DNA of 64,000 bases from Streptomyces sp. NBC_00286 (GTDB lineage: Bacteria; Actinomycetota; Actinomycetes; Streptomycetales; Streptomycetaceae), in the NCBI RefSeq assembly GCF_036173125.1, contig NZ_CP108054.1:6973001-7037000 (forward strand), written 5' to 3'. A program made the position numbers and the translations under genes. The first letter of the stretch is position 1. Every line of letters starts with the position of its first letter. The notes below the pieces were generated by a model that saw only the letters and a program-made list of their open reading frames with translations, was not told the DNA's origin and did no database searches. Below, piece by piece: positions 1-7,756 of this stretch.

Positions 1-1105
1 CGGTCGTTCCCCGGCCGGAGCGGGACCGTAACACCCCGGAGAGTGCCTCCGCCGGCTCCCAGGAGGGTCGCCGGTCCCCGGCCCACGGGCCGGACGCCCG
101 CAGTCTGATCCAGGACGGATTCAGGCCGGTACGGTGCCACAGCCGCTGGGGCAGCATGTGCAGTACGGCCACCGGCTGCCGCTTGCCCCACAGCGCGAGT
201 AGCCGTTGGGCGGCGCCCGACCGCCAGGCGGGGGCGGCCCCGTCGGTCAGCACGAAGATGACGGACCGCCCCGTCGGGTCGACCAGACTGCGCGGAGAGG
301 CGGTCCGGGCTTCGAGGGCCGGGCCGGGCAGTGACACGGTGGCGCGCTCGGCCGAACTTGCGTCCAGCGACAGCTCCATGACGTCACGGAACCCGCCGAA
401 GCGGCGGGCGATCTTCGCGAATTGTTCCGTGGCGTCGCGCCACACCGCCATGTGCGGCGCGCCGTCCACCAGCAGCACCGCCCGCCAACGGCGCTCCGCC
501 GTGGGACGGAGGACCGGTGGCAGGGGCAGGGCCAGCGCGATGCGTTCCGCGGTGGCCTCCTCGTTCAGTTCGCTCGCGTACGCGGAGGCGACGGCGGTAC
601 GGAACGCACGCAGCGCCCGCCCCACGGCCCGGGCGTTCGAGCGCCACGTGGTCCGGGAGGCGGACCCCTGCGTGGACACTGGTTCTGGCACGCGGGACAG
701 CCGACGGCGGTGCTCGGCGGCGGGCACGGACGGCTGGGCGTCCACCCGCGCCACTACGCTATTGAGCGTGGGGTCTTCGTCCGGGGCGTCGCCTGGTGTT
801 CCCGGGTGCTCGTCGGGCCTGCCGCTACCGTCGGGCCCGGACGGGGCTTCCGGCTGGGCGGGTGCGGATACGGCGGGGTCCGGCACCGGGCCCGCCGGGT
901 GGCCAGCCTGCTCGCCCTCGTCGGCGGACCGATCCGGCACCCCGGTCAGCCACGCGTGTTCGCTCGCCACCCACACCGCATCGGCCACTTCCCAGGGGTG
1001 GAGGCGGGTGAGGGGCTGTTGTTGTTCCTCGGCCAACGGCGCACGTGGCCCGTCCCGCCCGCGCACGGTCCGCCCGTCCTGCGCGGGGGAGGGATCGTGA
1101 GTCAC
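1..1105 (-). CDS. SAV_2336-type, vWA-like protein (partial, runs off left edge)
   Basis: The reverse strand is open from a GTG at 1105 to base 1 (368 codons, no stop), so the C-terminus lies outside the window. The GTG overlaps the TGA of the upstream MoxR gene by 4 bp (GTGA), which indicates translational coupling. Residues 60-150 are Pro/Ala/Gly-rich and look disordered. A Rossmann/vWA-like core follows, with 'LLVDGAPHM' at about 211-219 (a degenerate DxSxS metal site) and 'VIFVLTDGA' at about 282-290. The stretch 'LLALWGKRQPVAVLHML' with 'LWHRTGL' is characteristic of SAV_2336 N-terminal proteins. These pair with MoxR ATPases and VMAP proteins in proposed conflict systems. The C-terminal domain cannot be seen. 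The family call rests on motif recall, not on a search. Confidence 0.72.
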   Translation of the reverse strand, partial: MTHDPSPAQDGRTVRGRDGPRAPLAEEQQQPLTRLHPWEVADAVWVASEHAWLTGVPDRSADEGEQAGHPAGPVPDPAVSAPAQPEAPSGPDGSGRPDEHPGTPGDAPDEDPTLNSVVARVDAQPSVPAAEHRRRLSRVPEPVSTQGSASRTTWRSNARAVGRALRAFRTAVASAYASELNEEATAERIALALPLPPVLRPTAERRWRAVLLVDGAPHMAVWRDATEQFAKIARRFGGFRDVMELSLDASSAERATVSLPGPALEARTASPRSLVDPTGRSVIFVLTDGAAPAWRSGAAQRLLALWGKRQPVAVLHMLPQRLWHRTGLNPSWIRLRASGPWAGDRRPSWEPAEALSGVLRSRSGRGTT

Positions 1106-2157
1106 GCCGGTTCCGCCCCTTCACCGCCGAGCGGGTGCCAGATGGCCTCCAGCAGGTCTGTCCACTCATCTGCCCCGCCTTCTTGCGCGGGCTGGTGCGC
1201 ATAGTGGCCGGAGGTCACCAGGTGCGCCGCGTTCAGCAACTGGTCGGCGGCGAGCCCGCCCACCCGCTCGCTGCGCCGGAGGAAGTCACGGATCAACTCC
1301 TCCTGACGGGTACCCAGCCGGTCCCCGAAGTGCGCGGCCACCAGCTCGCCCAACGCCGCCGCGTCGGGATCGGGCATGTCCAGCCTCAGACACCGGCGCA
1401 TGAACGCCTCCGGGAACTCCCGCTCGCCGTTGGACGTCATCACGATGACGGGGAAGGCGTGGCAGCGCACCACACCCGCCGTGATCTCCGCCGTCCCGCC
1501 CGGATCCGCCGTGTGGACGGTCGTGGTGGGCTCCTGCGGTTTCACCCGGGCCAGGGGAGGCACCTCGTAATATCCGTCCTCGAAGAGCGTGAGGAGGTCG
1601 TTGGGCAGATCGATGTCGCACTTGTCGATCTCGTCGATGAGCAGGACTCGAGGCAGCCTGTAGGGCAGCAGCGCGGTCCCCAGCGGGCCCAGCTGGACGA
1701 AGGCGCCGGTCCCCGCCGACGTTTCCGCCGCTCCCGGCGGGCCCTGTAGGGCCTGCGCGCGCCCAATGGCGTCGTACTCGAAGATCCCCGAGGTGAGCGC
1801 GGTGCGGCTGGTCACCGCCCAGTGAAGAACCCGCCCCAGGCGTAACTCCCGTGCGATGCGGTAGGCGAGGCCCGATTTTCCGACGCCTGGGCGCCCCGTC
1901 ACCAGCAGCGGCCTGCGCAGGAGCAAGGCCGCGTTGACCAGTCGTACCTCCTCCGGCCGCGGACGGCGCTCCACTCCCGGCCGGCCGAGCCTGCGGTCGG
2001 CCTCCTCGTCCTCGGGTGGTGCCGGCATCACGGGCGGAGGGCTGAACATGCGCCACGGTGGCCCGGTCGGCCAAGTCCGCTCCTCGTACGGGATGTCTGG
2101 CACCGGGGCGCCGGTGCCCTTGTAGAGAGGCCCTCCGTTTTCCAGCGGCGCGTTCAA
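1102..2157 (-). CDS. MoxR-type AAA+ ATPase of a vWA-MoxR-VMAP cassette
   Basis: A 351-aa AAA+ ATPase. Walker A 'GRPGVGKS' is at about 88-95 and Walker B 'VLLIDEIDKCDIDLPNDLL' starts at 171. A sensor-1 region 'VIVMTSNGEREFPEAF' follows at about 240, then an arginine-rich 'MRRCLRL'. MoxR ATPases usually act as chaperones that remodel a vWA-domain partner, which fits the vWA-like gene directly downstream. The ATG at 2157 overlaps the TGA of the VMAP gene (ATGA), and its own TGA overlaps the next GTG, so the three genes are one coupled operon. The first 45 residues are proline-rich and poorly conserved. Confidence 0.88.
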   Translation of the reverse strand: MNAPLENGGPLYKGTGAPVPDIPYEERTWPTGPPWRMFSPPPVMPAPPEDEEADRRLGRPGVERRPRPEEVRLVNAALLLRRPLLVTGRPGVGKSGLAYRIARELRLGRVLHWAVTSRTALTSGIFEYDAIGRAQALQGPPGAAETSAGTGAFVQLGPLGTALLPYRLPRVLLIDEIDKCDIDLPNDLLTLFEDGYYEVPPLARVKPQEPTTTVHTADPGGTAEITAGVVRCHAFPVIVMTSNGEREFPEAFMRRCLRLDMPDPDAAALGELVAAHFGDRLGTRQEELIRDFLRRSERVGGLAADQLLNAAHLVTSGHYAHQPAQEGGADEWTDLLEAIWHPLGGEGAEPA

Positions 2158-3809
2158 TCGGTCCCCCCTACAAACGTGGCGGGAGCGCTCGGTCCCCCGT
2201 CGAGAAGATGCTCAGGGTCGTCCCAGATCATGCCCATTGAGCGGATCGCCTTGGGGTCATGCGCGGAAGGCCGGCCGGCGGCGGCATCGGTCTTCCACTG
2301 TTGCGCGAGCCGAGGAAGAGCGGCCAGCCCATCTTCGGCCAAGGCTTCCCGCACCGCGGCCCGACAGGCGGACGCCGCTTCGTCCTCACGGTGGTACATC
2401 AGTAAGGGCACTCCCAGGTCCAGGGCCAGGCTCACCTCCTGTATGCCCAACTTGCTGTGATCCCAAGGCGGTTGGCACAAGAGCATGCCGACCACATCAT
2501 CGTCGCTGCCGACTACCGCGTCCAGTCGTGCCAGATGCTCGGAGTCGGTGAGCGTCGGCTCCGGGGCACACTCGTGCACAACGCGCCGGGTGTGCTCCAG
2601 GTTGCTCCCGTTTTCCCTCCAGTGTGTCCAGCGCGCCCGCCATGCGCGGTGGAATTCGCGCCGCTGCACGCGATCCAGACTGTGGACGGACACCCGGTAC
2701 GTACTGAGCAGCGGATTGGCGTAACCGCGGGCCGGATCGCGGTCCCACCATTCGACCGGCTCGTTCAGCAGTTCCAGAGGCAGGAAGAATTCAAGGGCCA
2801 CGAGTTCCGAGCGGTTATGCCAGAGCGCTGACATCCTGGTGAGTAACTCGGCGACACAGGAGCCGAGTTGCTCACGGGTGGCAGGCGCCTGGGGCTCCGC
2901 TCCGGGTTCCCGGTGGAGCGTGGGGGAGTTCGCGTACTTCACGCACGCCGACACCTGGTAGCGCGGGATCCGTGCGGCCCGGCGGCGCCCGGTACTGGGC
3001 TGGGGCGTGCGGTCGGTGGCCACTCTGATGTACAAGCGGATGAGGGGGCGTCCGTCCGGCGCGGTGTGGTCCTCCCGTCCAGCCTCCGCACCGTCGTCCT
3101 GGGGCCTGTCGGCCGCGCCGCCCGCCGGGTCGGCCGCGCTGATGCCGACTCCCTCGTGCCGGCGGGCCGAGTCCAGCCGTCGGCGCAGCCCCCGTAAGCC
3201 GTCGGACCCGTCCAGCAATCCCCATTCCCGTGCGAAGTGGTCGTTCCAGGTCCGTATCTCACCCACCGCCGCGGCCAGTTCGGGGCAGTGCGCCAGGTGC
3301 TCGAGGAACACCATGCCCGGCGGCAGTCCGCCGACTGGTGAGTTGAGGTCGGCAAGGTGGACGAACGCCTGCCACGGCGTCCCGCAGTGTGCGGGCAGGG
3401 TGCGGCGCCCACCGGTCGACAGGGAGACCAGGGAGGCCAGTTCGGGCAGCCGGGGCTGGAGTGCCTGGCGCAGGGAGGACCAGTTCCGCCCTCCGTATAC
3501 GTGATGTGCCCACCACTCCTCCAGTAGGGGCTGCAGTTGCCGGCCCACCGCCGGGGCCACCAGCTCGGTGGCGCGGACCAGCTCCTCCAGCGCACCTTCC
3601 TGCCGGGCGCAGGCCCGCACCACGCTCAGGAACTCCTGGTGCGGAACGGAGTAGGTCTCCTGCGGCAGCCCGTCCACCGCTTCGTGGACGAACTGCCGCC
3701 ACAGCAGGCGCCCGCCGTCCTGCATCAGACCTCCGGCGGGTTCCTCGAGTATCGCGACGATCGCCGCGATGAGATCGAGCTGGATGTCATCGAACCTCTG
3801 TCTCGCCAC
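2154..3809 (-). CDS. VMAP-type protein (vWA-MoxR-associated, VMAP-C-like)
   Basis: About 551 aa from a GTG at 3809, chosen because GAGGGA lies 6-7 nt upstream; another in-frame GTG at 3827 has no such site. The N-terminal ~85 residues are an all-helical module ('QLDLIAAIVAILEEPAGGL', 'LVRATELVAPAVGRQL') resembling effector-associated (EAD2-like) adaptor domains. The C-terminal half matches VMAP-C: 'DGRPLIRLYIRVATD', then 'ALDLGVPLLMYHRED', 'LPRLAQQWKTDA' and the closing 'GMIWDDPEHLLDGG'. VMAP proteins are thought to link a sensor/ATPase pair to an effector. No protease or nuclease catalytic motif is visible inside this protein. It sits between the hydrolase (121-bp gap) and MoxR (4-bp overlap). 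Confidence 0.75.
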   Translation of the reverse strand: MARQRFDDIQLDLIAAIVAILEEPAGGLMQDGGRLLWRQFVHEAVDGLPQETYSVPHQEFLSVVRACARQEGALEELVRATELVAPAVGRQLQPLLEEWWAHHVYGGRNWSSLRQALQPRLPELASLVSLSTGGRRTLPAHCGTPWQAFVHLADLNSPVGGLPPGMVFLEHLAHCPELAAAVGEIRTWNDHFAREWGLLDGSDGLRGLRRRLDSARRHEGVGISAADPAGGAADRPQDDGAEAGREDHTAPDGRPLIRLYIRVATDRTPQPSTGRRRAARIPRYQVSACVKYANSPTLHREPGAEPQAPATREQLGSCVAELLTRMSALWHNRSELVALEFFLPLELLNEPVEWWDRDPARGYANPLLSTYRVSVHSLDRVQRREFHRAWRARWTHWRENGSNLEHTRRVVHECAPEPTLTDSEHLARLDAVVGSDDDVVGMLLCQPPWDHSKLGIQEVSLALDLGVPLLMYHREDEAASACRAAVREALAEDGLAALPRLAQQWKTDAAAGRPSAHDPKAIRSMGMIWDDPEHLLDGGPSAPATFVGGTD

Positions 3810-3930
3810 GCGCGTTCCCTCTCGCACCGTGGTAGGGATGCCAGGCTGGGCACTTGGTTGAATACCGGCGGAAACGCCTCAGGAAACGGGCCGCACCACA
3901 GCGGCCGCGAAGAACGGGGCTCCGCCGGAC

Positions 3931-5181
3931 TCAAGGAGGAGAGACCTGGTCCAGCACGTCGTGGAGCACCGAGTGGAAGCGGTCGTTCGTCCAGTAGGCG
4001 CTGTGCGCGGCGGAGACCGGCTGCCGGTTGTCGACCTCCACATCGGTCACCTCGCTGCCGAACACCTCCGAGGCCGTGTAGGACAGCAGGTCACGACGGT
4101 CGTACACGTTGACCCAGCGCGGGAAACCGCTGGGCAGACCGCTGCCGTACGGCCGTGAGGGCAGGGCGTCCAGCTCGTACAGGAGCGGCGCCTGCGAGCC
4201 CACGGTGATCAGCGCTTCCACCTGGGGGAGACTCCCGGCCCGCTGTTCGCCGGCGCCGTCGAGCAGCACTCCCGAGGCCAGCAGGTCGAACGCGGCGATC
4301 CCGCCCAGGCTGTGCCCGAGCAGCACCACAGGACCGGGCTGCGCACGCACTGCCTCCGCGACGAAGGCGCGCACGGCCTCTCCCCGGACCAGGTACCTCA
4401 CGATGTCGCCGAAGAAGCCCACCGACCGGCCGCTCCACGGTGTCCTGCGGGCCACCACGAGACGGGATCCCAGGACGTTCTCGAAGAGGCGGGCGGAGAA
4501 CCTGAAGGCGGCCGTCAGGGCCTCGGGGACGACGCGGAGGTCACCGCCGAGTGCGTCGGTGACGCAGTCCACCAGCTCGTCGCGCGCCTTCGCGGACACC
4601 TCCCCGGCGTCGCGGTCCGTACGGCTCAGCGCGTACGCCACCAGGGCGCGAGCCGTCAGCCTGGGCAGCGCACCCGCCGGGTCACCGTCCACCACGATCG
4701 CCCGCCGGAAGGCCGGCGCCCCGCGGACCGCGGTCGCCGCCTCCGTCAGAAGCTCTCCGAGACCGGCGTCCGCCCAGGCCCCGCGCACCGTGTCCCGGGC
4801 ATCGAGACCGCTCACCCCGTCCAGCAGCAGATCCCCGCGTGCTCGCGGACCCGGCACGAAGCCGCTCGACGGGACGGCCCCGGCTCCGGTGAGGGCGAAC
4901 AACTCCAATTCGGCGAAGGGGTCCGCGTACAGGAGGGCCCACCGCGCGACCGCCTCGTCGCGCGGGTCGGGAGCGGGGGGTCCCTGACCGCCCTGCGCGG
5001 CGAAACCCGGGATCGACGCGCCCTCCGCCCGTAGGTACGAGCCCAGGGCCGATCCCCAGTCGCACGGTTCCACCCGCACGTCCGGACGTACCGCGGCCAC
5101 TCCCTCGCGTACGCGCGCCAGCGCGTTGCTGTAGGAGGGCTCCCGCACGCCCGTGCCGTGCACAAACAGAACTGTCACCAT
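3931..5181 (-). CDS. alpha/beta hydrolase, lipase-like, upstream of the VMAP cassette
   Basis: A 416-aa protein from the ATG at 5181, preferred over one at 5238 because GGGGGAG lies 7 nt upstream and the family-typical 'VTVLFVHGTGVREPSY' begins there. The nucleophile elbow is 'VVLLGHSLGGIAAFDLL' (about residue 290). A likely acid and His follow in the C-terminal ~100 residues ('VNVYDRRDLLSY', 'DRFHSVLHDVL'). There is no signal peptide, so it is probably cytoplasmic. It is co-directional with and 121 bp ahead of the VMAP gene, and could be the effector arm or an independent lipase/esterase. Downstream coupling is not tight, so membership in the system is an inference. Confidence 0.72.
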   Translation of the reverse strand: MVTVLFVHGTGVREPSYSNALARVREGVAAVRPDVRVEPCDWGSALGSYLRAEGASIPGFAAQGGQGPPAPDPRDEAVARWALLYADPFAELELFALTGAGAVPSSGFVPGPRARGDLLLDGVSGLDARDTVRGAWADAGLGELLTEAATAVRGAPAFRRAIVVDGDPAGALPRLTARALVAYALSRTDRDAGEVSAKARDELVDCVTDALGGDLRVVPEALTAAFRFSARLFENVLGSRLVVARRTPWSGRSVGFFGDIVRYLVRGEAVRAFVAEAVRAQPGPVVLLGHSLGGIAAFDLLASGVLLDGAGEQRAGSLPQVEALITVGSQAPLLYELDALPSRPYGSGLPSGFPRWVNVYDRRDLLSYTASEVFGSEVTDVEVDNRQPVSAAHSAYWTNDRFHSVLHDVLDQVSPP

Positions 5182-5565
5182 AAGCGCACTCCCCCGTTGG
5201 ACACCCCGTGGGCCCGTCGGCGCGGAAATCCATGACATTCCGGCGTCCAGGCACTCGTACCACTACCGGGCATTGCTACCGGCACGGCCGGACAGGGACA
5301 AGGCCGCACCGGAAAACGGCGGAAAAGTGGAAGCAACAAAGGGAAAATCCGCTGCGGAAACGGACATCAACGACCCATTGCACGTCAGGTACTCGGTCAC
5401 AGCGCGCTCCCGCTGCTGGAGGGGACTACTCCCCGGGGAGTAATCCGCCCCCTGAGTCACCCCCGGCAGTACCCCCGAAGTCGCCCTGACGCGCGACGAT
5501 TCCGGCCCTTCCCGCCGGGAGTCTGGTGGAGTCCAGACACCGTCCAAGGGAAGGGGGACCCCGCC
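5182..5565. promoter_or_regulatory. divergent intergenic region with a 16-bp perfect palindrome
   Basis: This 384-bp gap separates the minus-strand hydrolase from the plus-strand MmpL gene and holds both promoters. At 5427-5442 it contains the perfect palindrome TACTCCCCGGGGAGTA, a plausible dimer operator about 125 bp before the MmpL start. A weaker 6-bp-stem hairpin (GTCTGG/CCAGAC) lies near 5520-5537. The part adjoining the hydrolase (5250-5400) is less GC-rich than its surroundings. No gene was seen. Confidence 0.5.
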
Positions 5566-7698
5566 ATGGGGCCCGGAAAGACAACCACGCGTACGCGGCG
5601 ACGAGCCGTGCCCTGGGTGCTGCTCGGGCTCTGGGCGGCCGTGCTCGTCCTGACCTTGCCGTTCGCGTCCAAGCTGTCCGATGTGCAGCAGGACCGAGCC
5701 GTCGACAATCTGCCGGCGAGCGCGGACTCCACCCAAGTAGCCAAGATCGAGGAACAGTTGCCCGGCGGCGAGACCACCGAGCTGGTGCTCGTCTACCACC
5801 GGGACGGCGGGCTGACCACCACCGACCGCGAGACGGCGGCCCAGCAGGTCGAGGAGATCGCGGGCGCGGGCCGGCTGACCGCGACGCCCAAGGTGGTGCC
5901 GTCCGAGGACGGGACCACCTTGATGTATCCGGTCGCCAGCAACGAACCGGGCATCGACGAGAAACTCCGGGAAGAGTTCGTCAAAGATGTACGCGATGTC
6001 GCTCAGGGGGACGGCGGGCTGAGCGTCGAGGTGGGCGGCCCGGGGGCGCTGGACACTGACGCGAACGAGGTGTACGACTCGCTCGACGGGCCACTGCTCT
6101 ACACCACCGTCGGCGTGGTCGCGATCCTGCTGATCCTCATCTACCGCAGCCCGCTGCTGTGGCTCGTTCCGCTCGCCGTCGCGGGCGTCGCCGACTACCT
6201 CTCGATGGGCGTCGCGTACGGCCTCAACTCGGCGTTCGGAACGACCGTCTCCGGCCAGAGCGTGGGCATCATGACGATCCTCGTGTTCGGCGTGGGCACC
6301 GACTACGCGCTGCTGCTGATCGCCCGCTACCGGGAGGAACTGCGGCGCATCGAGCGGCCGTACGACGCCATGCGGGCCGCCCTGCGCGGCTGCGGCCCTG
6401 CCGTCCTCGCCTCGTCCGGCACGGTCGCCGCCGGACTGCTGTGCCTGCTCGCCGCCGACCTCAACAGCAGTCGCGGTATGGGGCCGCTGGGCACCGTCGG
6501 TGTACTGTGCGCGCTCCTCGCCATGCTGACGCTGCTGCCCGCGCTCCTCGTACTGCTGGGCCGCCGGGTGTTCTGGCCGATGGTGCCCGCGTTCGGCAGC
6601 CGGCCGAAGGAGCGCAGGTCGCTGTTCACCGCGATGGGCAGTTCCGCGAGGCGTCGGCCGCTGGCCGTGCTCGCGGGCGGTGTGGTCCTGCTCGGCGCGC
6701 TCGCCACTGGCATGCTGAACCTGCCCGGAGCGGTCAAGCAGGGGGACTCCTTCGTCAACAAGCCGGAAGCAGTCGTCGCAATGGAGACGCTCGCCGCGGC
6801 CTACCCCGAGCAGAGCACCCAGCCGCTCGATGTGATCACTCCCAGCGGGCAGGTCGACGAGACCTTGGCGGTGGTGCGTGACCATGACGGAGTCGCAAGC
6901 GCCGAGCGGGGACGCAGCGGATGGGGGTCCCCCCGCTCGAGCGAAGCCGAGAGTGGGGGAGGCTGGACGGAGATCTCCGTGATCGCCAAGGGCGCGCCCG
7001 AGTCGGCGGCCGAGACCGCCACGATCAAGTCTCTGCGCTCGCAGCTCGACGGGTCGTACATCGGCGGTCCCAGCGCCGAGCAGCTCGACCTCAAGGACAC
7101 CAACGCCAGCGACACCAAGGTCGTCGTGCCGCTCGTCCTCGCCTCCGTACTGCTGATCCTGATCGCGTTGCTGCGCAGCCTGGTCGCCCCGCTGCTGCTG
7201 GTGGCCGCCGTGGTCGCCGTGTGGGGTGCGGCGCTCGGCATCGGCGGACTGGTCTTCGGCCCGGTCTTCGGCTTCGAGGGAACCGATCCCGGACTCGGAC
7301 TGCTCTCGTTCGTGTTCCTGGTCGCCCTCGGCGTCGACTACGGCATCTTCCTCATGCACCGGATGCGCGAGGAGTCCCTGTCCGGCAAGGAACCCGTGGA
7401 CGCCGCGCTCACCGCGTTGCGGACGACGGGGGGCGTCATCGCCTCCGCGGGCCTCGTCCTCGCCGCGACCTTCGCCGTGCTGGTGAACATGGGCCTGGTG
7501 CAGTTGGTCGAGCTGGGCTTCGTGATCTCGGTCGGAGTGCTGCTGGACACCTTCCTCGTACGGACGTACCTGGTGACCAGCGCAAGCGTCGCCCTGCGGC
7601 GGAAGATGTGGTGGCCGGGTCGCCTGTCGCGGGAACCGGAGCCGGATCCTGACGCACAGGAGCCGCCGCGACAGCAGGAACCTGTCGCAGTTCCGTAG
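5566..7698 (+). CDS. MmpL/RND-family membrane exporter
   Basis: A 710-aa integral membrane protein of the MmpL class, which uses proton motive force to export lipids or hydrophobic drugs. A first TM segment (about 14-34) is followed by an extracytoplasmic porter domain, then a 5-6 TM block ('VGVVAILLILIYRSPL', 'LVFGVGTDYALLLIARY'). A second porter domain and a second TM block ('VFLVALGVDYGIFLMHRM') complete the duplicated RND plan. The GTDYAL and GVDYGI motifs carry the Asp-Tyr pairs of proton relay. The RBS is AAGGGGG, 8-9 nt before the ATG. About 15 residues near 448-464 ('GWGSPRSSEAESGGGW') come from a short intragenic repeat. A strong terminator separates it from the two-component genes. 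Confidence 0.92.
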   Translation: MGPGKTTTRTRRRAVPWVLLGLWAAVLVLTLPFASKLSDVQQDRAVDNLPASADSTQVAKIEEQLPGGETTELVLVYHRDGGLTTTDRETAAQQVEEIAGAGRLTATPKVVPSEDGTTLMYPVASNEPGIDEKLREEFVKDVRDVAQGDGGLSVEVGGPGALDTDANEVYDSLDGPLLYTTVGVVAILLILIYRSPLLWLVPLAVAGVADYLSMGVAYGLNSAFGTTVSGQSVGIMTILVFGVGTDYALLLIARYREELRRIERPYDAMRAALRGCGPAVLASSGTVAAGLLCLLAADLNSSRGMGPLGTVGVLCALLAMLTLLPALLVLLGRRVFWPMVPAFGSRPKERRSLFTAMGSSARRRPLAVLAGGVVLLGALATGMLNLPGAVKQGDSFVNKPEAVVAMETLAAAYPEQSTQPLDVITPSGQVDETLAVVRDHDGVASAERGRSGWGSPRSSEAESGGGWTEISVIAKGAPESAAETATIKSLRSQLDGSYIGGPSAEQLDLKDTNASDTKVVVPLVLASVLLILIALLRSLVAPLLLVAAVVAVWGAALGIGGLVFGPVFGFEGTDPGLGLLSFVFLVALGVDYGIFLMHRMREESLSGKEPVDAALTALRTTGGVIASAGLVLAATFAVLVNMGLVQLVELGFVISVGVLLDTFLVRTYLVTSASVALRRKMWWPGRLSREPEPDPDAQEPPRQQEPVAVP
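6922..6960 (+). repeat. intragenic hairpin-forming repeat inserted in frame in the MmpL gene
   Basis: A C/G-run element with a stem at 6930-6938 and 6951-6959 (CCCCC-GCTC against GAG-T-GGGGG, one G-U pair) and a 12-nt loop. It is read in frame as a Ser/Gly/Glu-rich segment in the second porter domain, where MmpL proteins normally have no such insert. Elements of this look recur inside streptomycete genes; that statement is from memory. Confidence 0.55.
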
Positions 7699-7703
7699 AC
7701 ACC

Positions 7704-7738
7704 GCGGGCGTCCCTCCCCTTGCCGGAGGGACGCCCGC
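7704..7738 (+). terminator. intrinsic-type terminator after the MmpL gene
   Basis: Perfect 14-bp stem (GCGGGCGTCCCTCC against GGAGGGACGCCCGC) with a 7-nt loop, starting 6 nt after the MmpL stop codon. There is no U-tract, as is common in streptomycete terminators. It suggests that the following kinase gene has its own promoter or depends on readthrough. Confidence 0.75.
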
Positions 7739-7756
7739 CTGACGGAAGATGGAGCA

